DNA of 64,000 nucleotides from Verrucomicrobiaceae bacterium (GCA_027487315.1 JAIYDW010000037.1:1-64000); one strand, 5' to 3'. Counted from the first letter of the stretch, positions 8,083-17,115 are shown. The notes: generated by a model from the letters alone, not told the origin. Made by a program: numbers and translations.

Positions 8083-9525
8083 ATGGGGGCGACGATGACG
8101 ACAAAATGCTTGAGTTGGGTGCTGGTTGCGATGGTTTGGCTGATGGGGGAGCCTGTTATGCAAGCAGGTGAGCGGCCAAATGTGCTCTTTCTCTTTGCGG
8201 ATGACTATTCTTTCGAGGCGCTGGGGGCGGTGGGGCTGGTGGATGTGGAAACGCCGAACCTGGACAAGCTGGCGGCGCGGTCGGTGCGATTTAGCCATGC
8301 GTACAACATGGGTAGCTGGAGTGGGGCCGTGTGTGTGGCGAGTCGGGCGATGCTGAACACGGGGCGGTATTTGTGGCGGGCGAGTGCGGTGGATAAGAAA
8401 TTGGGGGCTGAGGCGGCGGCGGGGCGGATGTGGTCGCAGATGATGAAGAGTGCGGGTTATCGGACGTTTATGACGGGGAAATGGCATGTGTCATATGCGG
8501 TGGAGAAGTTGTTTGATGAGACGGCGAATGTGCGGGCGGGGATGCCGAAGACGGTGGAGTCATCCTACAACAGGCCTTTGCCGGGCGTGCCGGATGGGTG
8601 GAGTCCGAGTGACCGGTCGTTGGGTGGCTTTTGGGAGGGAGGCAAGCATTGGAGCGAGGTGACAGCGGATGATGCGATTGGGTATTTGGAGAAGGGGAAG
8701 GGAGCGAAGGAGCCGTTTTTTATGTATGTGGCGTTCAATGCGCCGCATGATCCGAGGCAGGCGCCGGAGTCGTTCGTGGCGAAGTATCCGAAGGAGCGGG
8801 TGAAGGTGCCGAAGAACTTTTTGCCGGTGTATCCGCATGCGGAGGCGATGGGAGCGGGGAAGGGTTTGCGGGATGAGAAGTTGGCGCCGTTTCCGAGGAC
8901 GGAGGAGGCGGTGAAGGTGCATCGGGGCGAGTATTTGGCGCTGATCACGCATTTGGATGAGCAGGTGGGGCGGGTGCTGGCGGCGCTGGAGGCAAGTGGT
9001 GAGGCGGAGCGGACGTGGGTGTTTTTCACGGCGGACCATGGCTTGGCGGTGGGGCATCACGGGCTGATGGGGAAGCAGAACATGTATGAGCCGAGTTTGC
9101 GGGTGCCGTTTTTGGCGGCGGGGCCCGGGGTGAAGCCGGGGGTGGTGGAGGCGCCGATTTATTTGCAGGATGTGATGGCGACGGCGCTGGATGTGGCGGA
9201 GGTTAAGAAGCCGGAGCATGTGGAGTTTCAATCGCTGCTGCCGTTGATTCGGGGGGAGTCGACGCGGGCGACGGCGGAACCGGTGTATGGGGCGTATTTG
9301 CAACTGCAGCGGGCGGTGATCGCGGACGGGATGAAGCTGGTGGTGTATCCGAAGGCGGGGGCGGTGCGGTTGTTTGATTTGAAGGCGGACCCTGAGGAGA
9401 TGAAGGATTTGGCGGAGGTGCCGGAGATGAAGGGGAAGCGGGCGGCGCTGCTGGCGAAGTTGCGGGAGGTGCAGGCGACGATGGGGGATGAGCTGGATTT
9501 GAGGAAATTGGCTCAGTCGGAGTGA
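8083..9525 (+). CDS. Secreted sulfatase (type I, formylglycine-dependent)
   Basis: The product (480 residues) has an N-terminal signal (LSWVLVAMVWLMGEPVMQA) and then RPNVLFLFADDYSFEALGA, the metal-binding start of the alkaline phosphatase/sulfatase fold. The modified residue lies in GAVCVASRAMLNTGRY: Cys-x-Ala-x-Arg rather than the commoner Cys-x-Pro-x-Arg, with the Cys expected to become formylglycine. Other conserved pieces are KSAGYRTFMTGKWH, WVFFTADHGLAVGHHGLMGKQ and the C-terminal RLFDLKADPEEMKDLA. It would hydrolyse sulfate esters outside the cytoplasm, perhaps on polysaccharides. ATG at 8095 is an equally good start. Its 3' end overlaps the convergent asparagine synthetase by 13 bp. 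Confidence 0.93.
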   Translation: MGATMTTKCLSWVLVAMVWLMGEPVMQAGERPNVLFLFADDYSFEALGAVGLVDVETPNLDKLAARSVRFSHAYNMGSWSGAVCVASRAMLNTGRYLWRASAVDKKLGAEAAAGRMWSQMMKSAGYRTFMTGKWHVSYAVEKLFDETANVRAGMPKTVESSYNRPLPGVPDGWSPSDRSLGGFWEGGKHWSEVTADDAIGYLEKGKGAKEPFFMYVAFNAPHDPRQAPESFVAKYPKERVKVPKNFLPVYPHAEAMGAGKGLRDEKLAPFPRTEEAVKVHRGEYLALITHLDEQVGRVLAALEASGEAERTWVFFTADHGLAVGHHGLMGKQNMYEPSLRVPFLAAGPGVKPGVVEAPIYLQDVMATALDVAEVKKPEHVEFQSLLPLIRGESTRATAEPVYGAYLQLQRAVIADGMKLVVYPKAGAVRLFDLKADPEEMKDLAEVPEMKGKRAALLAKLREVQATMGDELDLRKLAQSE

Positions 9526-11498
9526 GGGGCGGGGGTCCAAGAGGGGAGGTCTGCGAGGGTGGGGTCGATGAAGGTGTGATGCCAGAGCTGGGTGGCGATG
9601 ACGGCGGTGAGGCCCATTTCGATGGAGAGGCGAGGGAAGGAGCCGGGGCGCAATTTGCTGAAGGTTTTGCGCCAGTGCAGGACGGCGGGGATGTCGAAGT
9701 AGCCGGTGCGTTTGAGGGATTCCTCGCTGAGGAGCTGGCTGATGTATTTGGGTTCGTGGTCGGTGAGGAGACCGTCGATGGGGGCACGGAAGATGGCTTT
9801 TTTGCGCTGGCAGATGTCTTTGGGGAGCCAGCGTTCGGCGACGAGGCGGAGGAGGTATTTGTCCCAAAAGCCGTGGAGTTTCCAATCGGGATGGAGGCTG
9901 GAGGTGAAGTCGCAGACGGCTTCGTCGAGGAAGGGGTAGCGGGTTTCGATGGAGGAGAGCATGGCGACGCGGTCGCCTTTGGCCTGGAGGAGGAGACCTG
10001 AGAGAGTGACGCGGGCGCCGAACCAGAGGCCGCGGTTGAGGGGGTGCCATTTTTTGGCGCGGTCTAAATCGAGGTCGAGGCCTGTCCAGGGATTGGCGTG
10101 GTGTCGGACTTCGTGCATGGACTCGCTGTAGAAGCGGAGTTTGGAAAGGGATAGGAGACCGTAGGAGTCGATCCAGGCGTTGGGGCCGCCGACGGAGGCT
10201 TCGAGTTGGGGACGGAAGTCGAGGGGGTATTGGGGGACGTCATGCCATTTGAAGAAGGCGCGGCGGGCCCGGTTGCTGAGGGGGAGGCCGGGGATGAGGT
10301 CGAGGAAGTGGAGGGCTTTGGCGATTTTGTACCAGGGATAACCTGCGAGCCATTCGTCCGCGCCTTCGCCAGTGAGGACGACTTTTTGTCCGTTTTGATG
10401 GACGCGGCGGGCGAGCATGAGGAGCGCGGCGCATGAGGTATCGACGACGGGGGATTCGGCGGCCTGGATGAGTTGGGGGTAGGTGTCGAGGACGTTGGCG
10501 GCGCTGAAGTGCTGGACGAGCGGCGCGGCGATGCCGATGTGTTTGGCGGTTTGATTGGCGCCGCTGAGTTCGTCGAGGACGGGATTGTCGACCTGGATGG
10601 TGTAGGTGCTGATGTCGGGGCCTTTGATGCGGCGGGCCATGGCGACGATGAGGCTGGAGTCGAGGCCGCCGGAGAGGTAGGCGCCGACGGGGACGTCTGC
10701 GCGGAGGCGATTTTCGACGGCGTTGAGGAGGATTTGCTCGAATTCGTCGACGAGTTGCTTCGGGTCGGTAGTGTTGGGAAATGGTTCGTGGCCTTGGTCT
10801 GGGAAGTCGAGTTTCCAGAAGGCTTGCTCGTGGATGACTGGGTCTTTGCTGGATTCGGTGCTGGGGGTGATTTGGAGGAAGTGACCGGGGGGGAGGAGGT
10901 GGATGCCTTCGAAGCAGGTGACGGGGCCGGGCATGGCGGCGAAGGTGAAGATCTGATCGAGGCCACGGCGGTCTGGCTTGGCGGTGACGTGGCCGGAGGC
11001 GAGGAGGCTTTTTATTTCGGAAGCGAAGAGGAGCCAATCGCCCTGCCGGGTCCAGTAGAGGGGGGAGATGCCGAAGCGATCTCGGGCGAGGGTGATCTGG
11101 TGGCGGGGCTGGTCATAGAGAGCGATGGCGAACTGGCCGCGGAGTTGGCGGAAGATGTCCTCGCGACTTTCCTCCCAAAGGTGGGGGATGAGTTCGGTGT
11201 CGCAGTGGGTGACGAGGTGGTGGCCGCGCTGGAGGAGTTCGGCGCGTTGCTCGCGGTAGTTGAAGAGTTCGCCGTTGAAGACGACCGAGATGGAGCGGTC
11301 TTCGTTGGTGACGGGTTGCTGGCCATCGGCGAGGCCGACAATGCTGAGACGGCGGGAGGCGAAGGCGAGGCCGGGGCGATGGAGGAAGCCTTCTTCGTCG
11401 GGGCCGCGGTGGATGAGGGCGCGAGCCATGCGTTTGACGATGCCATCTGGCACTGAGCGGCGTCCAGTTAGATCAATCACACCCGCTATTCCGCACAT
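9513..11498 (-). CDS. asnB: Glutamine-hydrolysing asparagine synthetase
   Basis: This 661-residue cytosolic enzyme makes asparagine from aspartate, ATP and glutamine. Cys2 of the MCGIAGVID start is the nucleophile of the glutaminase domain. RGPDEEG, FNGELFNYRE and LARDRFGISPLYW complete that domain (residues about 1-205). The synthetase domain begins with the ATP-pyrophosphatase loop AYLSGGLDSSLIVAMA near residue 265 and includes VLTGEGADEWLAGYPWY. Length is typical of the longer AsnB group, some of which act in surface polysaccharide or peptide pathways; that cannot be settled here. Confidence 0.95.
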   Translation of the reverse strand: MCGIAGVIDLTGRRSVPDGIVKRMARALIHRGPDEEGFLHRPGLAFASRRLSIVGLADGQQPVTNEDRSISVVFNGELFNYREQRAELLQRGHHLVTHCDTELIPHLWEESREDIFRQLRGQFAIALYDQPRHQITLARDRFGISPLYWTRQGDWLLFASEIKSLLASGHVTAKPDRRGLDQIFTFAAMPGPVTCFEGIHLLPPGHFLQITPSTESSKDPVIHEQAFWKLDFPDQGHEPFPNTTDPKQLVDEFEQILLNAVENRLRADVPVGAYLSGGLDSSLIVAMARRIKGPDISTYTIQVDNPVLDELSGANQTAKHIGIAAPLVQHFSAANVLDTYPQLIQAAESPVVDTSCAALLMLARRVHQNGQKVVLTGEGADEWLAGYPWYKIAKALHFLDLIPGLPLSNRARRAFFKWHDVPQYPLDFRPQLEASVGGPNAWIDSYGLLSLSKLRFYSESMHEVRHHANPWTGLDLDLDRAKKWHPLNRGLWFGARVTLSGLLLQAKGDRVAMLSSIETRYPFLDEAVCDFTSSLHPDWKLHGFWDKYLLRLVAERWLPKDICQRKKAIFRAPIDGLLTDHEPKYISQLLSEESLKRTGYFDIPAVLHWRKTFSKLRPGSFPRLSIEMGLTAVIATQLWHHTFIDPTLADLPSWTPAPHSD

Positions 11499-11570
11499 GG
11501 GCAGGGTTAGACGGGTCTGGGGGGGATGTCATGCGACATCGGAGGGAATCTGGAAGAGGGATGCGCGGGG

Positions 11571-12284
11571 CTATTTGGAGATTGTGTGCTTCTTTTTCGG
11601 GGTGGGGATGGGGGGAGGGGGGCCGAAGGAGTGGAGGGTGGATTTGGAGGTGGCTTTGGGGAAGGCGAGGTCGAAGACGGAGACGCCGGTGCGGCGCTGG
11701 CCGGCGTACGTGCGGCCGTCGCTGGAGCCGAAGAGGAGGGGTTTGCCGGTGGTTTTGTGAGTGCCGAGGTAGAGCATGACGTGGGTGATGGGCATTTGGC
11801 GTGCTTTGGGGGCGTCGGAGGTGGTCCAAAAGAGGAGGTCGCCGGGTTTGAGGGAGTCGAAGGCGGGATCGGAGAGGGAATGGGAGTCTTTGACGCTGTT
11901 GAGGGTGCTTTTTTCGATGAGCCACTGGGCGATTTGGTCGGACTGGCGGGGGATGTCGTTGTGGCCGAGGCTTTGGAAGAGATGGTAGATGGCGCCGGAG
12001 CAGTCCATGCCGCGACTTTTGGGGTCGTGGGAGTTGGGGAGGTAGGTGAGGTTGAGGCGGGTGAGGGCGAGGGCGGCGGTGAGGCGGGTCTGGATGAGGG
12101 GGGGGAGGTTGGCGAAGTCAGCGAGATCGGTGGGTTCGAGGCTGGTGACGGCGGCGGGCGGTGGAGAGGATTTTTGGGATGTATCCTGGGCGCTGAGGGT
12201 CGAAGCCGGGGATAGGAGGGCGGCCAATGCGAGGTTGCAAAGCAGGCTGTGGTAGGCGAGCGATGGGGCGTTTGTTTTTCCCAT
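11571..12284 (-). CDS. NlpC/P60 family cell-wall hydrolase, exported
   Basis: The product (237 residues) has a signal-like N-terminus ([20 protein letters not shown]) and an NlpC/P60 cysteine peptidase domain, which usually cuts peptidoglycan stem peptides between D-gamma-Glu and the diamino acid. The catalytic Cys is in [14 protein letters not shown], followed by LKPGDLLFW, the catalytic His in [11 protein letters not shown], and FGSSDGRTY. Codons for MISS extend the frame to 12296. The ATG chosen (12282-12284) overlaps the start codon of the divergent gene on the other strand, so either start may need revision. Confidence 0.87.
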   Translation of the reverse strand: MGKTNAPSLAYHSLLCNLALAALLSPASTLSAQDTSQKSSPPPAAVTSLEPTDLADFANLPPLIQTRLTAALALTRLNLTYLPNSHDPKSRGMDCSGAIYHLFQSLGHNDIPRQSDQIAQWLIEKSTLNSVKDSHSLSDPAFDSLKPGDLLFWTTSDAPKARQMPITHVMLYLGTHKTTGKPLLFGSSDGRTYAGQRRTGVSVFDLAFPKATSKSTLHSFGPPPPIPTPKKKHTISK

Positions 12285-12858
12285 GCTGCTGATCATCGAT
12301 AACTACGACTCCTTTACCTACAATCTGGTTCAATACTTTGGCGAGATGGGGGCGGTGATGGAGATTCGGCGCAATGATCAGGTGACGCTGGAGGAGATTG
12401 AGAAGCTGAATCCGGATCATATTTGTGTGTCGCCGGGGCCGTGCACGCCGAAGGAGGCGGGGATCAGTTGTGATGTGATCCGGAAGTTTGGGGCGCGGGT
12501 GCCGCTGCTGGGGGTGTGTTTGGGGCATCAGTGCATTGGGGATGTGTTTGGGGGGGATGTGGTGCGGGCGGGGCGGTTGATGCACGGGAAGACCTCGATG
12601 ATTCATCATACGGGGACGTCGGTGTTTGCGGGATTGCCAGACCCGTTTGAGGCGACGCGGTATCATTCGCTGCTGGTGAAGAAGTCGACTTTGCCTGATT
12701 GTTTGGAGGTGACGGCGGTGGCTGGGGACGATGACACGGAGATCATGGGCTTACGGCACAAGGAATTGCCGATTCATGGGGTGCAGTTCCATCCGGAGTC
12801 GATTCTGACTTTGGAGGGGAAGAAGTTATTGAAGAATTTCCTGGAGATGGCGCGTTAG
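12283..12858 (+). CDS. Glutamine amidotransferase of anthranilate/aminodeoxychorismate synthase (component II)
   Basis: The 191-residue class I amidotransferase supplies ammonia to TrpE or PabB for tryptophan or folate synthesis. It starts [18 protein letters not shown], has [11 protein letters not shown], the nucleophile Cys in [10 protein letters not shown] near residue 81, and the His-Glu pair in [13 protein letters not shown] near residue 170. TrpG and PabA share these features and many bacteria use one protein for both. The partner gene is not in the window, so no symbol is given. The product is close to the usual length of about 190. Confidence 0.93.
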   Translation: MLLIIDNYDSFTYNLVQYFGEMGAVMEIRRNDQVTLEEIEKLNPDHICVSPGPCTPKEAGISCDVIRKFGARVPLLGVCLGHQCIGDVFGGDVVRAGRLMHGKTSMIHHTGTSVFAGLPDPFEATRYHSLLVKKSTLPDCLEVTAVAGDDDTEIMGLRHKELPIHGVQFHPESILTLEGKKLLKNFLEMAR

Positions 12859-12915
12859 CCGCTTTTAGTCAGTTGTGAACGGATTCGCTGCGGCGGTGTC
12901 CGTATCCTTAGCACT

Positions 12916-14361
12916 ATGTCACCTCTCAAAGCTTTCCAAGAAGCCCTGCGGCAGAGTCCGGAGAACATTCCACTGCTTCTGCTCTATGGGCGGGCCTGTC
13001 TGGAGGAGTTGCAGATGGAGGATGCGGTTTCGGCGTATGAGAAGGCGGTGGAGTTGGACTCCCGGCATACGGATGCGCAGTTGGGTCTGGCGCGGGCGCT
13101 GTTGTTGAGCGGGGATGCGTCGGGGGCGGCGGTGAGGGCGGAATTGGTGTTGCAGCAGGATCCGCTGTGCGCGGCGGCGCACTTGATGCTGAGCCGGGTG
13201 CATCTGGCTGAGGGCGACAAAACACGGGCGAGACATCATTTTAACCGGGCGGCGCAATTGGATTCCAGCGCGCTGGATGTGGGCTTGGAGAAGGATCTGG
13301 GGCAGACGCTGCTGGATGCGAGGAAGGCGCAGCAGTCGAACTCGGGCAATGGGTCGGCGGATGGCAAGGAGGGGGCATCGGAAGGTGGGTTTGGTGCGGA
13401 CGCGGGATCGGATTTGGATGATGAGGTGTTCATGGATGAGCCGCCGTATGATTGGCGGCCTGAGACGTTCTGGATGCCGGGGGATCCGGAGCGGGATCGG
13501 TTGAGTTTTGAGGACATTGGGGGCTTGGAGTCGGTGAAGGAGGAGATCCGGCGGAAGATTGTGTATCCGCTGCAGCAGCCGGAGTTGCACCGGGCCTACG
13601 GGCGTCCGGTGGGTGGGGCGATGCTGCTTTACGGGCCTCCGGGGTGCGGGAAGACGCTGCTGCTGCGCGCGGTGGCGGGAGAGGCGCAGTGCAATTATCT
13701 GTCAGTGGGATTGCATGAGATTTTTGATCCTTACTTCGGGAGCACGGAGCGGAATCTGCATCAAATGTTTGAGACGGCGCGGTTCAATGCGCCGTGTGTG
13801 CTGGTGATCGATGGATTGGACTCGCTGGCGCAGGATCGGAGGCAGGTGAGGGAGAGTCAGTTGCGCAATGTGGTGAATCAGTTGCTGCATGAGATGGATG
13901 CGCTGCGGGTGGGGAATCATCGGGTGCTGGTGCTGGCGGCGACGAGTCAGCCGTGGTCGCTGGATCCAGCGTTGTGTCGGCCGGGGCGGTTTGAGCAGTC
14001 GATTTTTGTGCCACCGCCGGATGAGAAGGCGAGGGAGGTGATTTTGCGGGAGTTGGCGGAGGAGAAGCCGCTGGGGCATGTGGACTACAAGGCGCTGGTG
14101 AAGGCAACCGACGGTTTTTCAGGGGCGGATTTGCGCTGGGTGATGGATCGGGCGGCGGAGTTGACGCTGGGTGAGGCGATGGCGAAAGGGCATGGGGCGC
14201 CGATTACCGGGGCGTTGCTTTTGAAGGTGGCGGGGGAGCATCAGCCGACGACGCGGGATTGGTTTGAGGGGATGCGGTCGGTGGAGTCTGAAGCGGTGAC
14301 GGAGCGGAGTTGGATGACGAGCGAGGTGAAGAAGTTCGCTGAGCGGAGTGCGAAGCGGTAG
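12916..14361 (+). CDS. TPR-AAA+ ATPase-like protein with altered Walker B
   Basis: The product (481 residues) begins with about three TPR-like helical repeats (residues 5-125), then an acidic linker, then a CDC48/FtsH-like AAA+ module. LSFEDIGGLESVKEEIRRKI is the usual N-linker of this subgroup. Walker A is GPPGCGKTLLLRAV near residue 239. Walker B reads VLVIDGLDSLA: Asp299 is present, but the catalytic Glu is replaced by Gly300 (GAT GGA in the DNA). Sensor 1 and the second region of homology are present (LVLAATSQPWSLDPALCRPGRF), then DGFSGADLRWVMDRA. It may bind but poorly hydrolyse ATP. The substrate is unknown. It follows the amidotransferase by 57 bp. Confidence 0.88.
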   Translation: MSPLKAFQEALRQSPENIPLLLLYGRACLEELQMEDAVSAYEKAVELDSRHTDAQLGLARALLLSGDASGAAVRAELVLQQDPLCAAAHLMLSRVHLAEGDKTRARHHFNRAAQLDSSALDVGLEKDLGQTLLDARKAQQSNSGNGSADGKEGASEGGFGADAGSDLDDEVFMDEPPYDWRPETFWMPGDPERDRLSFEDIGGLESVKEEIRRKIVYPLQQPELHRAYGRPVGGAMLLYGPPGCGKTLLLRAVAGEAQCNYLSVGLHEIFDPYFGSTERNLHQMFETARFNAPCVLVIDGLDSLAQDRRQVRESQLRNVVNQLLHEMDALRVGNHRVLVLAATSQPWSLDPALCRPGRFEQSIFVPPPDEKAREVILRELAEEKPLGHVDYKALVKATDGFSGADLRWVMDRAAELTLGEAMAKGHGAPITGALLLKVAGEHQPTTRDWFEGMRSVESEAVTERSWMTSEVKKFAERSAKR

Positions 14362-14589
14362 GGGGTGACGTGATGGCTAGAAGCCATCACTCCTTGGGTG
14401 GGCAGGGCTTGTTCGAGCGACTCGTTAGGGGAAGAAGTTTGCTTAGCGGGTGCGGAGCGGTAGGACTGCGGAGCGGTAGGGGGTGACGTGATGGCTAGAA
14501 GCCATCACTCCTTGGGTGGATAGGGCTTATTCGAGCGATCCGTTAGGGGAAGAAGTTTGCTTAGCGGGTGCGGAGCGGTGAGACTGCGG
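14354..14589. repeat. 118-bp tandem duplication with hairpins
   Basis: Two adjacent copies, 14354-14471 and 14472-14589, differ at only a few positions (for example GGGCAGGGCTTGTT against GGATAGGGCTTATT). Each carries a perfect 9-bp stem, GTGATGGCT and AGCCATCAC, with a three-base loop (14370-14390 and 14488-14508). The first copy overlaps the last codons of the TPR-AAA+ gene. The hairpins could protect or end that gene's transcript. No ORF of interest lies inside. Confidence 0.93.
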
Positions 14590-14594
14590 GACAC

Positions 14595-14630
14595 AAAAAA
14601 GCGTGAACAACGGGTGAGGTTGTTCACGCT
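14595..14630 (-). terminator. Intrinsic terminator of the YidB-like gene
   Basis: On the minus strand the stem AGCGTGAACAAC, a seven-base loop and GTTGTTCACGCT form 12 perfect pairs, followed at once by TTTTT. It lies 22 bp past the stop of the YidB-like gene, which reads leftwards. Confidence 0.9.
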
Positions 14631-14651
14631 GTGAAGGCTTTTTTTCGGGAG

Positions 14652-15131
14652 TTAGGCGGGTTTGCCGCCGCCGAGGGTGCTTTTGATGACGGAGGCGAAG
14701 ACGTTTTGGAGAGAGTCGCCGGAAGGTTGCTCGGATTCGATGCTGCCGTTGGGGGTGAGTTTGTCGATGATGACGGGGAGGAACTGGGCGAGCAGGGGCA
14801 TGATTTTGGAGGCGTCGACGCCGAGTTTGGAGGCGAAGCCCTGGAGGGCGTCGGGACCGATGGCGGACTCGATCTGGCCGGGTTCGATGGGTTGGTTTTC
14901 GCCGGTGCCGACCCAGGATTTGGCGACGTCGCCGAGGCCGGCCTGGTTGAATTTCTCCATGAGGCCGGACATGCCGCCGACCTGACCGAGCAGGCCGGAG
15001 ACGGCGTCAGAGGCTTGGCCTTGATTGGAGAAAACGTTCATGAGGGTGCTGAGGTCGAGGCCACCGGAGGCGTTTGAACCTCCGAGTAGGCTGCCCATGG
15101 CTTGTTTGGCGAGTGAGTCGAAGAGTCCCAT
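14652..15131 (-). CDS. YidB/DUF937-like protein
   Basis: A 159-residue soluble protein starting MGLFDSLAKQAMGSLLGG. The second half (MSGLMEKFNQAGLGDVAKSWV, then QPIEPGQIESAIGPDALQGFASKLGVDASKI, then LAQFLPVIIDKLTPNG) follows E. coli YidB closely in order and spacing. The function of this family is not established. The Gly/Ser-rich N-terminal third is likely flexible. It stands alone with its own terminator. Confidence 0.85.
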   Translation of the reverse strand: MGLFDSLAKQAMGSLLGGSNASGGLDLSTLMNVFSNQGQASDAVSGLLGQVGGMSGLMEKFNQAGLGDVAKSWVGTGENQPIEPGQIESAIGPDALQGFASKLGVDASKIMPLLAQFLPVIIDKLTPNGSIESEQPSGDSLQNVFASVIKSTLGGGKPA

Positions 15132-15213
15132 AAGTTGTTTGGTTTGAGGAGGCAGTATTTAGGTAGGAGGGTAGGTCGTCAATGAGGGATTTGAGGTTTA
15201 GCCAGGCATCACG

Positions 15214-16290
15214 TTATTTGGCCTTCGTGGTGAAGGTTTGCTGGTGGGATTGGGAGGGGACGGAGACGGTGAACAAGGAGCCGTCTGCGGTGACTTGGCA
15301 GTGGATGGGGTGGGCGGCGCAGGCGTCTTTGAGGTCGCCATGATTGGCGATGCGGGTTTTGTCAGGGGTGTTGTTTTGGGTTTCGTCCGGGCGGATGTTT
15401 TCGTGGATTTGGTAAATGGCTTGCAGGGTGGGGGTGGCGTGGAGTGAGGCGAGGGCGATGGCGCTGGTGCCTTTGCTGGGGCCGTTGTTCATGACAGCGA
15501 CGGTGGGGGCAAGGGAGCGGATGAGGAGGGGGTGATTGCTGGTTTGGAGGCCGTGGTGATTGACTTGGTAGAGGTCGACTTTGCCCGGGAGGTTGTGCGG
15601 GGTGACGAGGCGTTTCTCGACGTTCCAGGTGAGGTCGCCACCATCGAAGAAGCGGAAGTCGCCGAGGTTGAGGAGGAGGACGAGGCTGTTGGCGTTGTCG
15701 GATTTGTCCTCGGGTTGGTCGGCGGCGAGTGCGGGGTCGTCGGGGTTTGCGGGCGTGCTGGCAGACGCAGGGATCATTTTTTGATTGGCGGCGAGGACTT
15801 TCAAGGAGAGGGGCGCGGTGCCTGGGAGTTGTTTGAGGGGGATGGAATCGCCTGGAGCGAGGACGATTCGGTTTTCGACTTTGGCATTGCGATAGGGGCG
15901 TGATGTTAGGGCCCAGCGGGCTTGGTTGCCACCTTGATCGGGGACTTGGTCGGGCAGGCCTTTGTCGTAGAGGGTGCCGACGGGCATGAGTTCGGCGAGT
16001 TCAGCAAGGCCGCCGAAGTGGTCGATATGGAAGTGGGTGATGATGACGTGATCGATGCGAGAGAGGCCGGCTTGGGTGGCGGTGTGGTGGATGCGGGCGG
16101 CGTCACGACCGCCGGGGTTGCCGGAGTCGATGAGGATGGATTCGCCGGCGGGGGTGACGAGGAGAGTGGAGCCGCCGCCTTCGGAGTCGATCCAGTGGAT
16201 GCCCAGAGAGGGAGCGGATTTTTCTTTTGCCAGGAGGGAGAGGGCGGTGGCTGCTACGAGGGCGGCGAAGAGGGCGAGACGGGTGGGCAT
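15214..16290 (-). CDS. Exported metallo-beta-lactamase-fold hydrolase (ComEC-C-like)
   Basis: The 358-residue protein starts with a signal peptide (RLALFAALVAATALSLLA). The metallo-beta-lactamase fold is shown by LGIHWIDSEGGGSTLLVTP, SILIDSGNPGGRD and the zinc-binding HVIITHFHIDHFGGLAEL. Later come NSLVLLLNLGDFRFFDGGDLTW and YQVNHHGLQTSNHPLLI, whose order matches the hydrolase domain found at the C-terminus of ComEC and in stand-alone secreted relatives. The domain can act as a nuclease or other hydrolase; no substrate is visible. It has no membrane channel part, so a DNA uptake role is not supported. Confidence 0.82.
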   Translation of the reverse strand: MPTRLALFAALVAATALSLLAKEKSAPSLGIHWIDSEGGGSTLLVTPAGESILIDSGNPGGRDAARIHHTATQAGLSRIDHVIITHFHIDHFGGLAELAELMPVGTLYDKGLPDQVPDQGGNQARWALTSRPYRNAKVENRIVLAPGDSIPLKQLPGTAPLSLKVLAANQKMIPASASTPANPDDPALAADQPEDKSDNANSLVLLLNLGDFRFFDGGDLTWNVEKRLVTPHNLPGKVDLYQVNHHGLQTSNHPLLIRSLAPTVAVMNNGPSKGTSAIALASLHATPTLQAIYQIHENIRPDETQNNTPDKTRIANHGDLKDACAAHPIHCQVTADGSLFTVSVPSQSHQQTFTTKAK

Positions 16291-16386
16291 GATGGTTGGG
16301 AGTGTATGAGGAGAGGGATGAGGCTGTCGAGATAAAGTGAAAGCGGGTGAAGGGTGGTTGGGCTTGTGTGGAGGGGAATTCGATTC

Positions 16387-17052
16387 ATGATGGCGGGCAT
16401 GTTTGAGGAGTCTTTAGTGAGTCGATTGGAAGCGAGCGGTGTGTTGGCAGTGTTGATTTTGGAATCGGTGGAAGCGGCGGTGCCGGTGGCGAGGGCGTTG
16501 CTGGCGGGCGGGGTGGATTGTGTGGAGTTGACGCTGCGGACGCCGGTGGCGATGGAGGCTTTGCGGCGGATTCGGGAAGAGGTGCCGGAGATGCTGGTGG
16601 GGGCAGGTACGATCCTGACGGTTGAGCAGGTGCGAGAGGCGAGGGCGGCGGGAGCTGCGTTTGGGGTGGCGCCTGGGATGAATCCGCGGGTGGTGACGGC
16701 AGCACGGGAGGCTGGGCTTTCGTTTGCACCGGGAGTGTGCACGCCGACGGATATTGAACTGGCGTTGGAGCAAGGGTGCAGGGTGATGAAGTTTTTTCCT
16801 GCGGAACTGAGTGGCGGGTTAGCGTATCTGCGCGCGATTGGGGCGCCGTTTGCTCATTTGGGGGTGAGGTTTATTCCGTTGGGTGGCTTGGGGGCGACCA
16901 ATGCTGAGTCGTATTTGAGAGAGGAGTCGGTGCTCGCTTTGGGTGGGTCGTGGTTGGCGACGAAGGCTGCGATTGAAGGGGAGCGATGGGAGGATGTTTC
17001 GGAACAGGCGCGGTTGGCGCGGGAGTTGGTGAAGCGAGTGAGGGGTGCGTAA
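16387..17052 (+). CDS. eda: KDPG/KHG aldolase
   Basis: The product (221 residues) is the class I aldolase that splits 2-keto-3-deoxy-6-phosphogluconate into pyruvate and glyceraldehyde 3-phosphate (Entner-Doudoroff) or the related hydroxyglutarate. The catalytic Glu is in CVELTLRTPVA, the Schiff-base Lys in CRVMKFFPAELSGG, and GAGTILTVEQV, GVAPGMNPRVV and FIPLGGLG are conserved loops. A GAGGGGA sequence sits 10 bases before the ATG at 16387; ATGs at 16390 and 16399 are in frame. No dehydratase gene is adjacent. Confidence 0.93.
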   Translation: MMAGMFEESLVSRLEASGVLAVLILESVEAAVPVARALLAGGVDCVELTLRTPVAMEALRRIREEVPEMLVGAGTILTVEQVREARAAGAAFGVAPGMNPRVVTAAREAGLSFAPGVCTPTDIELALEQGCRVMKFFPAELSGGLAYLRAIGAPFAHLGVRFIPLGGLGATNAESYLREESVLALGGSWLATKAAIEGERWEDVSEQARLARELVKRVRGA

Positions 17053-17082
17053 AAAAAGCGGCTCCCGAATGGAAGCCGCTTT
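17051..17082 (-). terminator. Terminator for the peroxiredoxin gene (perhaps also eda)
   Basis: The stem AAAGCGGCT and AGCCGCTTT has nine pairs around a ten-base loop. Reading left, the stem runs into a seven-T tract, so it should stop peroxiredoxin transcripts. Reading right, the T tract is only three long, so termination of eda is weaker. The eda stop codon overlaps its edge. Confidence 0.82.
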
Positions 17083-17115
17083 CATGGGTTTGAATCTTAT
17101 GTGGTGGAACTCGGT

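Noticed and set aside
15214-16290. Calling the metallo-beta-lactamase-fold protein ComEC
   Set aside because: It has a signal peptide and only the hydrolase domain; the competence channel part is missing.
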